This document shows positions 1-8,205 of a DNA stretch of 64,000 nt, piece after piece. The notes under the pieces were generated by a model, which made no database searches, was not told the origin of the DNA, and worked only from the letters and a program-made list of their open reading frames with translations. Source of the DNA: an uncultured Acetatifactor sp. GTDB lineage: Bacteria; Bacillota; Clostridia; Lachnospirales; Lachnospiraceae. Numbering within the stretch: position 1 is the first letter of the stretch; each line of letters begins with the position of its first letter. A program made the translations under genes and the position numbers. The stretch is taken from contig CAJUGH010000019.1 in NCBI GenBank assembly GCA_910586215.1, positions 20,632-84,631 of the forward strand, written 5' to 3'.

Positions 1-340
1 GGCCGGAGGGCAGTGAAGCATATTTTTTATAGAATCTTAATCCTATATGTAATAATTTCCGCTTTTCTTTCCTGGAAATATCCGTTATCATTAGTATGCA
101 GTGTGAACGGAATGAAGATTTTCTAAGGTCAGAAAGAACTTGACCTAAGAAAATCTAAGTCATTCCGGGAAGAACGCAAGGGCAGCGTTCTTCCGGCCTT
201 GCACCGTTTTACCCATGGTTTGTGTCAGCCTGGGCGGTATGGCGGGAATCGTGAACGTTGAAAAGAAAATCTAAGTTTGTGCCGCTGAAGCGGTATGACG
301 GGAAGATGTTTTGTAGGAAGGGACAAAAGGGGAAGTTGGG
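1..340. other. Intergenic region upstream of the GH25 gene
   Basis: No gene is seen. Bases 1-100 are AT-rich without a clear promoter pair. Bases 101-193 hold repeat element i (listed separately). Bases 220-247 and 277-304 are two loose copies of a second motif, TTGTG followed by a GC-rich segment and ending near GGTATGRCGGGAA. The 277-304 copy contains a small CCGCT-GA-AGCGG hairpin. The GH25 ribosome binding site (AGGGGAAG) lies about 10 bases before the ATG at 341. Confidence 0.6.
101..193 (+). repeat. Dispersed nested-hairpin repeat, element i
   Basis: Starts with GTGTGA. The outer arms CGGAATGA (108-115) and TCATTCCG (160-167) pair. Inside, 116-131 pairs with 141-156 over 16 positions with one A-A mismatch, each arm carrying CTAAG. 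The loop is GAAAGAACT (132-140). A second hairpin follows: GAAGAACGC (169-177), loop AAGGGCA, GCGTTCTTC (185-193). The same architecture recurs at 1971-2073, 24160-24217 and 55919-56044, which is why it is called a repeat family and not a single terminator. There is no U-tract after it. Confidence 0.8.
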
Positions 341-1969
341 ATGAAGAAAAAAGATAGATACCTGTTGGAGGAAGAGGACGGCGGTCTGGAGTTCTATGAC
401 ACGGATCCGGAAACTGGTGAGTATGGATGGAAAGGGGAGGACCAGGAAGAGGACGAAGATTTTCTCTATGACCTGGAGATGGATCCTTATGCCAGAAGAG
501 GCAGGGCCAGGAAGGCAGACCAAAAGGCAAGCCGGGGAACTACAGGGAAGGCAGACCAAAAGGCAAGCTGGGGAACTACAGGGAAGGCAGACCAAAAGGC
601 AGACTGGGGGATCAAAGGGAAAGCAGGTCAGAAACCAGGCCGGGAAACGGATAGGAAAGTAGTTCCTGATATCAATGAAGAACAGGAAGAGGACGGATAC
701 CGTGAAAGCCGTTCCTGGAAGGAAGATGTGGGGGAGGAAGACATGTGGAATGGGAGTGCCAGGGACAGGTATGCCCGCAACAGGCCCTCTAAGGGCAGGA
801 AACCTGCCAGGAGACGAAAGGGCGGGGGTTACTGGATCAAGACAGTGTTCTCCCTGATTGGTGTCCTGACTGTGATGGTAGCTGTGATGTATGCCGGGAC
901 GGTGGTCTATATGCGTTTCCAGGAGGCCAGGCAGAATAGGGAGAACATACTGCCTGCGGCAGGAATGCAGGATGGGGAAGATATACCGAACGGATCCGGG
1001 GAGGATGTGAACAAGATTACGCTGGATGAGAATGGCAATGTGATCAGTGCCGTCTCCGGCAGCGCGGTCTATTCCCAGGAGGAACTGGATGCCAAAGTGG
1101 CAGAGGCTGTGCTGGCGGCCCAGAACCAGGGGCAGGAGGCAGTGCTGGACACTATCATGACAGGGCTTTCCCAGGGGGATACGGTACTGGAGACCCTGCG
1201 TCCCCTATATCCGGACCATCTGGTGGTGGGCAGCGGCGGAAAGTACCATTTTGTGCCCATCAATCATTCTTTGCAGATGAACCATCTGTCGGAGGAGAAC
1301 CTGAATATCCTGGAGAGCGGGGAATTCCAATATCTCACAGAGGGCCAGGTAAGCTCCCACAAAGGCATTGATGTGTCCAAGCACCAGGGAGAGATCAACT
1401 GGAACCAGGTAGCCGCGGACGGTGTGGAATTTGCATTCATCCGGGTGGGCTTCAGGGGATATGGTGCGGAGGGAAAGCTGGTGGAGGACGAATACTTTGA
1501 CCGGAATATCCAGGGGGCACAGGCGGCAGGGATCAAGACAGGGGTCTATTTCTACAGCCAGGCCATCACCGAGGCAGAGGTGTTGGAGGAGGCCCAGCTG
1601 GTGATTGACAAGCTGGCTTCCTATACGCTTCAGTGTCCCGTAGTGTTTGATGTGGAGCGCGTCAGCGGTTCCGATGGGCGTATGAACAAGATATCCGTGG
1701 AGGAGAGGACCCGGTTTACAGCCTTGTTCTGCCAGACCATTGAGAATGCGGGATACAGGCCCATGATCTACCATAATACGGAGATGGGATCCCTGTTCCT
1801 GGATCTGCCGGCCCTGGAGGCGTATGACAAGTGGTTTGCATCTTATTCCGACAGCCTGTACTATCCTTATGAGTATAAGGTGTGGCAATATTCCCAGAGT
1901 GGTTCCGTCCAGGGGATCAAGGGGGCGGTGGATCTGAATATCAGCTTTGCCCCTTTGTGGACAGAGTAA
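341..1969 (+). CDS. Membrane-anchored GH25 muramidase
   Basis: Predicted peptidoglycan hydrolase that cleaves the N-acetylmuramic acid-N-acetylglucosamine beta-1,4 bond outside the cell. The 542-residue product has a charged, low-complexity cytoplasmic N-terminus (about 1-163) with four 12-residue repeats of the type KADQKASRGTTG. One membrane segment follows (about 167-190, rich in V, I, L), then an acidic linker. A C-terminal GH25 domain begins near residue 341 with GIDVSKHQGEINW and contains PVVFDVERV, which supplies the family's catalytic D-x-E pair. With a single membrane span and no lipobox or signal cleavage site, it should stay membrane-tethered with the catalytic domain outside. The long repetitive cytoplasmic tail is unusual for GH25 enzymes; its role is unknown. 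Repeat elements i and ii flank the gene. Confidence 0.9.
   Translation: MKKKDRYLLEEEDGGLEFYDTDPETGEYGWKGEDQEEDEDFLYDLEMDPYARRGRARKADQKASRGTTGKADQKASWGTTGKADQKADWGIKGKAGQKPGRETDRKVVPDINEEQEEDGYRESRSWKEDVGEEDMWNGSARDRYARNRPSKGRKPARRRKGGGYWIKTVFSLIGVLTVMVAVMYAGTVVYMRFQEARQNRENILPAAGMQDGEDIPNGSGEDVNKITLDENGNVISAVSGSAVYSQEELDAKVAEAVLAAQNQGQEAVLDTIMTGLSQGDTVLETLRPLYPDHLVVGSGGKYHFVPINHSLQMNHLSEENLNILESGEFQYLTEGQVSSHKGIDVSKHQGEINWNQVAADGVEFAFIRVGFRGYGAEGKLVEDEYFDRNIQGAQAAGIKTGVYFYSQAITEAEVLEEAQLVIDKLASYTLQCPVVFDVERVSGSDGRMNKISVEERTRFTALFCQTIENAGYRPMIYHNTEMGSLFLDLPALEAYDKWFASYSDSLYYPYEYKVWQYSQSGSVQGIKGAVDLNISFAPLWTE
512..655 (+). repeat. 36 bp in-frame tandem repeat in the GH25 gene
   Basis: Four consecutive 36-base units (512-547, 548-583, 584-619, 620-655) encode 12-residue repeats. 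The first two are nearly identical (KADQKASRGTTG, KADQKASWGTTG), the third is KADQKADWGIKG and the fourth is degenerate. Near-identity at DNA level suggests recent slippage expansion and likely length variation between strains. Confidence 0.85.
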
Positions 1970-1970
1970 A

Positions 1971-2073
1971 GTGTGAGAAGAAGTTCTAAGCGTTCAAAAT
2001 GCGTACGCTAAGAACTTCTACGGCGCAAGAGAGCGCCTCTCTCACACCGAAGAACGCAAGGGCAGCGTTCTTC
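1971..2073 (+). repeat. Dispersed nested-hairpin repeat, element ii
   Basis: Begins two bases after the GH25 stop codon. Outer arms GTGTGAGA (1971-1978) and TCTCACAC (2040-2047); inner arms AGAAGTTCTAAGCG (1979-1992) and CGCTAAGAACTTCT (2006-2019). A small GGCGC/GCGCC hairpin (2022-2037) sits inside the outer stem, and the trailing GAAGAACGC/GCGTTCTTC hairpin ends at 2073. It closely matches element iv at 55919-56044, including the GGCGC hairpin, and shares the trailing hairpin with element i. It could act as a transcript end-protector or attenuator; there is no clear T-run. Confidence 0.8.
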
Positions 2074-2178
2074 ATCCATTGTTTGTGTTGGCTGCATGGC
2101 GGCATGTCTGGAAGTGTGATAAGATAAGTATGATAGAATACAGACTCCCAAAAGGGGAGCAGGGATACGGAGGTGGCT

Positions 2179-3264
2179 ATGAGCGAGATCAGAGAACCTA
2201 TTTACTATGCGAAGGCATCGGTGGACACCATGATGCGGAAGTTCCAGGCGGCGGACCTGCCGCCCAAAGGGCATTTCCACTATCACCAGGGTGTATTTCT
2301 GTCCGGGGTGTACCAGACCTGGCAATTGTGCGGGGAGGAGCGCTATTTCCGGTACATGAAGGACTGGGTGGATTCCTGCGTGGATGAGAACGGGGAGATC
2401 CATACCTATGACAGGGGACAGCTTGACGATATCCAGCCGGGTATCCTGCTGTTTCCGTTATATGAGAAGACCGGGGACGTGCGGTATAAGAAGGCATTGG
2501 ATACATTGCTTCCCGTGATCCGGGATTTTCCCAGGAATGAGGCGGGGGGATTCTGGCACAAGCAGTGGTATCCGGATCAGATGTGGCTGGACGGACTGTA
2601 TATGGCAGGACCCATCAGCGCGGAATATGGGAAAAAGTTTGATGCGCCGGAATATCTGGACCTGGTGGTGGAACAGGCCCTTTTGATGGAAGAGAAGACC
2701 AGGGATAAGAACACGGGACTTTGGTATCATGCCTGGGACTGCTCGAAGAAGGAGGGCTGGGCGGATCCTGTGACAGGCCTGTCCCCGGAGTTCTGGGGCA
2801 GGAGCATTGGCTGGGTGCCGGTGGCTGTGCTGGATGACCTGGATTTCCTGCCGGAGGATCATCCTGGCCGTGAGGGACTTAGGCGTCTGGTACGGGAACT
2901 GCTCCAGGCCGTGTGCCATTACCAGTCCCCGGAGGGCATGTGGTACCAGGTGGTGGACAAGGCAGACAGAGAGGAGAACTGGCCGGAGACTTCCTGTACC
3001 TGTCTCTTTGTAGCGGCTATCTGCAAGGCAGTGCGGGAGGGCATCCTGCCGGCCTCCTTTATGGAACAGGCCAGGAAAGGCTATGAGGCTGTGATCCGCC
3101 ATCTTGGCTGGGAGGGAGAAAACCTGCTGGTACAGGGTGTCTGTGTGGGTACCGGGGTAGGGGACTACAGGCATTATTGTGAACGGCCCACTTCGGTCAA
3201 TGATCTTCACGGAGTGGGGGCCTTCCTAATCATGTGCGCCCAGATGCAGCAGTCCTGGCAGTGA
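2179..3264 (+). CDS. GH105 family unsaturated uronyl hydrolase (YteR-like)
   Basis: Predicted cytoplasmic enzyme that removes an unsaturated uronic acid from the end of oligosaccharides made by pectate, rhamnogalacturonan or glycosaminoglycan lyases. The 361 residues form an alpha/alpha-barrel type sequence. LDDIQPG near residue 80 and GGFWHKQWYPDQMWLDGLYM near residue 120 match the GH105 pattern; the Asp in MWLDGLY corresponds to the family's catalytic acid, and a second cluster is EFWGRSIGWVPVA. I chose the ATG at 2179 because GGAGGT lies just before it; the in-frame GTG at 2173 overlaps that site. No lyase or transporter is adjacent, so the substrate cannot be named. A distant paralogous domain occurs in the fusion protein at about 47.7 kb. 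Confidence 0.85.
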   Translation: MSEIREPIYYAKASVDTMMRKFQAADLPPKGHFHYHQGVFLSGVYQTWQLCGEERYFRYMKDWVDSCVDENGEIHTYDRGQLDDIQPGILLFPLYEKTGDVRYKKALDTLLPVIRDFPRNEAGGFWHKQWYPDQMWLDGLYMAGPISAEYGKKFDAPEYLDLVVEQALLMEEKTRDKNTGLWYHAWDCSKKEGWADPVTGLSPEFWGRSIGWVPVAVLDDLDFLPEDHPGREGLRRLVRELLQAVCHYQSPEGMWYQVVDKADREENWPETSCTCLFVAAICKAVREGILPASFMEQARKGYEAVIRHLGWEGENLLVQGVCVGTGVGDYRHYCERPTSVNDLHGVGAFLIMCAQMQQSWQ

Positions 3265-3372
3265 AACTGGACATCTTAAAGGAGTGGTTGAAGATAGCGT
3301 CCAGATCTGACAGTTTGGAGAAGCTTGAACATCAGATAGCAGTGAAGGAAGGCGGGAAAGGATCCGTACAGG

Positions 3373-4080
3373 ATGCAGGAGAATTCTTATTTTCAGAAGG
3401 CGTTGGCTGATTTTACCCAGGAAGCGGCAAGCGGAGGTGCCATCCGTCATCTGGCAGATCTGGGGTACACGGCAGAGGAGATCCAGAGGGAACTGGCATT
3501 TCCCACACCTATTCCCCGTATAAGGCGTGTTGTATGGGAACACCTGCTGGATACAGGAGTGGTGCTCCGGGAGGTACCTGGTACAGGTGCGGTGCGGGAA
3601 AAGGTGGCCTATGTAAGGGAATATGATCAGTATGGAAAGCCCAGCTTCCGGCGGGTGGCAGCATCGGATCAGCATGTGGGCAACAGTACCGGGCAGGCGG
3701 GTGCGGCTATGGAGACATATGAGACTATGCAGGCATGTGGAACTATGCCAGGATGGAAGATTCTGGAGGTTCCGGTGCAGGAAGCGTTTCCTGCACTGTT
3801 GTCCCGGAAAATAGCGGAAAACGGGGAGGAATATGCGTATGCCTCCTGTGATTTCGGGATCATTGCCACCAAAGAGCCAGAACGTTTTGCCAGGATGCTA
3901 CAGACCCTGGAGGGGCGGCAGAGGGCATATGTGGAGGGGCTTCCCTGGGAGGAAAGACGGGTTTACCACAGGCTGGTACCCAGACTGGCAGCCGGGATCC
4001 TAAGGCTGCAGGAAGCCGGGTTGTATGGGGGAGAGCTGTATTTCCTGAAGACAGGGGAAAAATATTCTGTATATTTGTAA
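3373..4080 (+). CDS. Conserved-looking protein of unknown function
   Basis: 235 residues, no signal peptide, no membrane segment, no family recognised. The N-terminal third reads like a small helical region (ALADFTQEAASGGAIRHLADLGYTAEEIQREL), with spacing reminiscent of a helix-turn-helix or UBA-like fold. The middle (about 110-130) is a Gly/Ala/Thr-rich linker. The C-terminal part contains YASCDFGIIATKEPERFARMLQTL and a predicted helix with many Arg and Glu. The start has a GGAAAGG site 11 bases upstream. It follows the GH105 gene by 108 bases and is followed by a hairpin terminator, so it may end a short transcript. Codon use looks like its neighbours, so it is probably a real gene. Confidence 0.6.
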   Translation: MQENSYFQKALADFTQEAASGGAIRHLADLGYTAEEIQRELAFPTPIPRIRRVVWEHLLDTGVVLREVPGTGAVREKVAYVREYDQYGKPSFRRVAASDQHVGNSTGQAGAAMETYETMQACGTMPGWKILEVPVQEAFPALLSRKIAENGEEYAYASCDFGIIATKEPERFARMLQTLEGRQRAYVEGLPWEERRVYHRLVPRLAAGILRLQEAGLYGGELYFLKTGEKYSVYL

Positions 4081-4159
4081 GAAAGCTGTAAGAAATACCC
4101 CACATGATTTGTAAAAATTCCGATGTAAGCTATTTACAGCTTGAAGGAACAGTGCTGAG

Positions 4160-4210
4160 ACAGTCAAGGGCAGCCTGCGGTTCCAGGGCGGGCAGTCCGG
4201 GACTGTTTTT
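4160..4210 (+). terminator. Rho-independent terminator after the unknown gene
   Basis: ACAGTC (4160-4165) pairs with GACTGT (4201-4206), followed at once by TTTT. The interior contains further GC-rich pairing (GCCTG with CAGGGC). It separates the unknown gene from the two-component cluster. Upstream, AAGCTGTAA (4082-4090) and TTACAGCTT (4134-4142) form a widely spaced inverted repeat of unknown meaning. Confidence 0.6.
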
Positions 4211-4255
4211 CACTTCTTGCAGTGCAAAAGGTATCATGGAGGAGAGCGTGTCAAA

Positions 4256-4966
4256 ATGAAGGAATGTGTGTTGGTCGTAGATGACGACAGGGAGATTGTA
4301 AAAGCCATCAGCATCCTGCTGGAGGGGGAAGGATATGAGGTGCTGAAAGCCTATGACGGTCTTAAAGCCCTGGATATCCTGACCACAGGCAGGGTGCAGC
4401 TGGTGCTCATTGACGTGATGATGCCGAAGCTGGACGGGCTGTCCGCTCTGATGCGTATCCGGCAGAAAGCAAATATCCCTGTGATTGTCCTCAGCGCCAA
4501 GAGCGAGGACACCGACAAAGTGCTGGGACTGTCCATGGGGGCAGATGACTACGTGTCCAAGCCCTACAATCCGGCAGAGCTGGCGGCCCGGGTGAAAAGC
4601 CAGCTGCGCAGGTATACCTTGCTGGGGGATATCCATGCCGGGGAGAGGGCCGGGGAGATCACCAACGGCAGGCTCACATACCACACAGACGAGAGGATCC
4701 TCTACGCAGACGGGGAGGCAGTGAAGCTGACTGCCACAGAGACCAAGATTGTAGACCTGCTTATGCGCAATCTGGGCCGGATCTTCCCGGCGGAGGAGAT
4801 CTATCGCAGAGTGTGGGAGGAAGAAGCCTTTGCCTCGGAGAATACCGTGATGGTACACATCAGACGCATACGCGAGAAGCTGGAACTGAATCCAAAAGAG
4901 CCAGAATATATAAAGGTGGTGTGGGGAATTGGATACAAAATGGAAAAACAGGAAAAATGTCGTTAG
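4256..4966 (+). CDS. OmpR/VanR-family response regulator
   Basis: Cytoplasmic DNA-binding regulator, 236 residues. The receiver domain has the acidic pocket DDD (9-11), the phospho-acceptor Asp53 in VLIDVMMPKLDG, and a conserved Lys in VSKPYNP. The C-terminal winged helix (about 135-232) ends with ENTVMVHIRRIREKLE and VVWGIGYKM, typical of the OmpR/PhoB class. The ATG at 4256 is chosen for the GGAGGAGAG site nine bases upstream. The following histidine kinase gene overlaps its 3' end, so the two should be co-translated partners. Targets are not visible, but the lipoprotein-ABC genes downstream are the obvious candidates. Confidence 0.93.
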   Translation: MKECVLVVDDDREIVKAISILLEGEGYEVLKAYDGLKALDILTTGRVQLVLIDVMMPKLDGLSALMRIRQKANIPVIVLSAKSEDTDKVLGLSMGADDYVSKPYNPAELAARVKSQLRRYTLLGDIHAGERAGEITNGRLTYHTDERILYADGEAVKLTATETKIVDLLMRNLGRIFPAEEIYRRVWEEEAFASENTVMVHIRRIREKLELNPKEPEYIKVVWGIGYKMEKQEKCR

Positions 4967-7424
4967 TTTTATGGTTTTTGTGCTGGGAGTGAGCCTGGTG
5001 CTGGGGAATGCAATATACTTCTTACAGAACTGGTCAGACCGTCTCTCCCCGGGACAACTTGGGAAAATGCTGGAGGGGGAAGACTACCAGTCCAGAGGCA
5101 GATTCCGGGGATATATTTCGAACCGTCTGGAAGTTTTTCTGGATATGGCAACAGACTCCCTGAGGTTTGGTGGATATGGATACAGCTATGATGGGAGTTA
5201 CTATGGCTATGGCGGCTATGGTACCAGCGACTACGATGCCATGCTCAATGATATTTTGATGAACCAGGTGACAGAGGAGGCAACAGCGGTGGTCGGCTCT
5301 GAAGCCATTCAGGAGGAGGTCTGGCCATACTGGGAGGACTGGAACGAGAGATGGTACTGGGAATATGACACAGACTGGGATACAGATGGCAGCGATGGGA
5401 ACAGCAAGGCACTTACACCGGAAAAAAGGAAGGAACTTGCCAGGAAAGCGGCCGAACAGTACCATGACCTTATCAAGGGGGACGCAAACCTGCTGTATAA
5501 GGTGTCCTATGATGGCAAAGAGCTTTATACCAACTCGGGGGAACTGATGGTATCTGCTGACGGCATCCTGAGTGCCCCGGAAGGATACAATTTCCTGTTG
5601 TATTACAAGGATGGCAAGGTACGGATCTGGAAGGACGGGCAGGAACTGGATGTTTATGGGGACGGCTACTACAGGGACGGTACTACGGGAAACGGTAGTA
5701 GTGACTGGTATGTGCCAGGATATCGCAATTTCCAGGTGGACGAGAAGATGAAGAAAGCAGAGATCTGCATGGCTGTAGCCAGGGAGCCGCTTCTGTACAC
5801 AGAGGGAACATACGGGCGTGGCGGTTATCTCCAGAAGGACAATTCCCTGTACTGGATGCAGTACAATGCTGTGGCAGAACGGCAAAATGTGATCCGGTGT
5901 CTGGGAGGTCTGGCAGCCGGTCTGGTACTGCTTCTGCCGGCATTCCTTGTCCGGAAGGGGAAAAGGCAGGCAGACCAGGGGATTGCCCGTCTCCAGGCAA
6001 AGATCTGGGTGGAATGCAAAGTGGTTCTGCTCTTTGGTATCCTGTATGCGCTGTTTTATCAGTTTATCCATGTCTATGGCAGTGACCTGTGGCTGGAATT
6101 TGCCTATGCCTATGAATATGATTATATGTCGCTGCTTGACAGCTGGTATGGCGGTGAACTGTTACGGCGTTTCCCCAGCGGATTCTGGGTTCTTCTGTTC
6201 TGGACAGTATACCTGGTGGGGAACGACATCCGGTACAACAAAAAGCCCTGGAAGAAGTCTCTGGCGGCAAAGCTGTACCAGACTTTTTCTGACAGAGAGC
6301 TGAAGCGGCCCCTCTCCCGCAGGATGGTACACCGGAATGCCCTGTCCTTTGGGGTGGCAGTGGCTTATGGCGTGTTGCTGCTTTTCGGGGCTGCATGGGC
6401 GTTCCGCAATGGACATGGGTCGGCCTGGATGGTGGGGCTGGTGATTATCATGGGTATGACGGCATTCCTGGTGGTGGAATACCTCATTGGCACCAAAAAT
6501 GTGGAAGTGGCCAGGGATGTGGAGGCCCTGTCAGATCGGATAGACGATATCCGCAGCGGGAACTATGGGACTGGAGCAGACTCTGACAGCGAAGCGGAGG
6601 ATGGCAGGGATGCAGGGAAGGACTCTTCCCAGGCAGGCCAGGGTGCAGCCCTGTATGTGGGCCATGATCTGGAGACGGTGATGGCCAGGCTGGAGGACAT
6701 CCGGCATGGTATGGCGAAAGCGGTGGATGAACAGATGAAGAGCGAGCGCATGAAGGTGGAGCTGATTGCCAATGTGTCCCATGACATCAAGACCCCGCTG
6801 ACCTCCATCATCAGTTATGTGGAGTTTCTGAAGGAAGAAGAAAACCTGCCGGATCATGTGAAGGATTATGTGGCTATTCTGGACGAAAAGGCCCAGCGGC
6901 TGAAGAATATGGTGCAGGATGTATTTGCGGTGAGCAAGGCAGCTTCAGGGGAGCTTCCTGTACACATGGAGGAACTGGATTTCGGTAAGCTGTTGCGTCA
7001 GACCCTGGCGGACATGGAGGAACAGATCGCGGGCAGCAGGGTGTCCTTCCGCACAGAGCTTCCCGACACGCCGGTGATGATCCGGGCGGACGGACAGAGG
7101 CTGTACCGGGTGTTCCAGAACCTGTTCCAGAATGCCCTCCAGTATTCCCTGGATGGATCCAGGGTCCATGTGACATTGCAGACGGACGGAAAGCTGGCAG
7201 TGGCCAGTGTGAAGAATACTTCCAGTATGGAGATCGAAGTGGGAAAGGATTTCACGGAACGGTTTGCCAGGGGGGATGCCAGCCGCACGGACGGCGGCAG
7301 TGGCCTGGGAATGTCCATCGCCCAGAGCTTCACAGAGGCCTGCGGCGGACAGTTCTGCTGGGAGACCAATGCGGATCTCTTTGTGGTGACGGTTTCCTTC
7401 CGGATCTTACAGCTCTTTTCCTGA
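4929..7424 (+). CDS. Sensor histidine kinase with large Gly/Tyr-rich sensor domain
   Basis: Partner kinase of the preceding regulator; membrane protein of about 831 residues. After a first membrane segment (about 13-30) comes an extracellular region of some 300 residues with an unusual aromatic stretch (GYGYSYDGSYYGYGGYGTSDYD). Five further hydrophobic segments follow between about 330 and 525. The DHp domain has ANVSHDIKTPLTS with the phospho-accepting His near 618. The ATPase part has LFQNLFQNALQYS (N box) and GGSGLGMSIAQSF (G box). The frame opens at a TTG (4929) that overlaps the regulator gene by 38 bases; the next in-frame ATG (4971) would cut off the charged N-terminus, so TTG is preferred. 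The ligand is unknown. Confidence 0.88.
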   Translation: MDTKWKNRKNVVSFMVFVLGVSLVLGNAIYFLQNWSDRLSPGQLGKMLEGEDYQSRGRFRGYISNRLEVFLDMATDSLRFGGYGYSYDGSYYGYGGYGTSDYDAMLNDILMNQVTEEATAVVGSEAIQEEVWPYWEDWNERWYWEYDTDWDTDGSDGNSKALTPEKRKELARKAAEQYHDLIKGDANLLYKVSYDGKELYTNSGELMVSADGILSAPEGYNFLLYYKDGKVRIWKDGQELDVYGDGYYRDGTTGNGSSDWYVPGYRNFQVDEKMKKAEICMAVAREPLLYTEGTYGRGGYLQKDNSLYWMQYNAVAERQNVIRCLGGLAAGLVLLLPAFLVRKGKRQADQGIARLQAKIWVECKVVLLFGILYALFYQFIHVYGSDLWLEFAYAYEYDYMSLLDSWYGGELLRRFPSGFWVLLFWTVYLVGNDIRYNKKPWKKSLAAKLYQTFSDRELKRPLSRRMVHRNALSFGVAVAYGVLLLFGAAWAFRNGHGSAWMVGLVIIMGMTAFLVVEYLIGTKNVEVARDVEALSDRIDDIRSGNYGTGADSDSEAEDGRDAGKDSSQAGQGAALYVGHDLETVMARLEDIRHGMAKAVDEQMKSERMKVELIANVSHDIKTPLTSIISYVEFLKEEENLPDHVKDYVAILDEKAQRLKNMVQDVFAVSKAASGELPVHMEELDFGKLLRQTLADMEEQIAGSRVSFRTELPDTPVMIRADGQRLYRVFQNLFQNALQYSLDGSRVHVTLQTDGKLAVASVKNTSSMEIEVGKDFTERFARGDASRTDGGSGLGMSIAQSFTEACGGQFCWETNADLFVVTVSFRILQLFS

Positions 7425-7448
7425 TGTAGGCAAAGAGGAGATATCCTG

Positions 7449-7482
7449 GTTACTGTTCACTCGGTATTGCCGAGAGGTGTTT
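7449..7482 (+). other. Short hairpin between the two two-component pairs
   Basis: CTCGG-TATTG-CCGAG forms a five-pair stem, followed by AGGTGTTTTC. It may be a weak terminator between the first kinase and the second regulator. It is preceded by GTTACTGTTCAC, which resembles (10 of 12 bases, on the other strand) GTGAACCGTAAC near 14520. Confidence 0.35.
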
Positions 7483-7527
7483 TCACGCTAAGACAGAAAG
7501 TGAAAAAAGTGATACAAGGGAGAGGGT

Positions 7528-8205
7528 ATGGCTGTGTATAAGATACTGATCGTAGATGATGAGGAGATGATGACGGAGCTGCTCAGTGACCATTTGCAGG
7601 ACTGTGGGTATGAGACCCTGGCAGCGGGAAATGCCAGGGAGGCCCTGGCCCTGTTGCAACGGCAGCCGGATTTGATTCTTCTGGACATTAACATGCCGGA
7701 TATGGATGGTCTGGAGCTGTGCCGGAACATCCGTAGCCATATTACCTGTCCCATTCTCTTTCTGACAGCCCGGATCACAGAGCAGGATAAGGTCAATGGC
7801 CTGCAGTATGGCGGAGATGATTATATCACCAAGCCATTCAGCCTGAATGAACTGTCTGCCCGCATTGCAGCCCATCTGCGCCGGGATGAGAGAAGCAGGC
7901 ACAGACCTTTTGTGCTGACAGCAGAAGGGCTGCTGGTGGATCTGACCCAGAGGAGTGTGTCCTGCCAGGGCAGGGAGATCCCGTTTTCCAGAAGGGAATT
8001 CGATATTCTGGAATTTTTAATGACCAATGCCAACCAGGTATTTGACAAGGAGCGGATCTATGAGGGCGTGTGGGGATATGACGCGGAAGGAGACAGCAAT
8101 GTGGTGAAGGAACATGTCCGGAAGATCCGTTCCAAACTGCGGGAAATGACAGGAAAAGATTACATCGAGACGGTCTGGGGGGTGGGGTACAAATGGAGCC
8201 GGTGA
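7528..8205 (+). CDS. OmpR/VanR-family response regulator (second pair)
   Basis: 225 residues. The receiver domain has DDEE (10-13), phospho-acceptor Asp53 in LILLDINMPDMDG and Lys in YITKPFSLNE. The winged-helix effector domain ends in KEHVRKIRSKLREM and ETVWGVGYKW. An AAGGGAGAGG site lies just before the ATG. The second kinase gene overlaps its end by 13 bases. This pair is closer in sequence style to VanR and similar surface-stress regulators. The lipoprotein and ABC transporter genes start directly after the kinase, which suggests that this pair regulates them; that is inference from order only. Confidence 0.93.
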   Translation: MAVYKILIVDDEEMMTELLSDHLQDCGYETLAAGNAREALALLQRQPDLILLDINMPDMDGLELCRNIRSHITCPILFLTARITEQDKVNGLQYGGDDYITKPFSLNELSARIAAHLRRDERSRHRPFVLTAEGLLVDLTQRSVSCQGREIPFSRREFDILEFLMTNANQVFDKERIYEGVWGYDAEGDSNVVKEHVRKIRSKLREMTGKDYIETVWGVGYKWSR

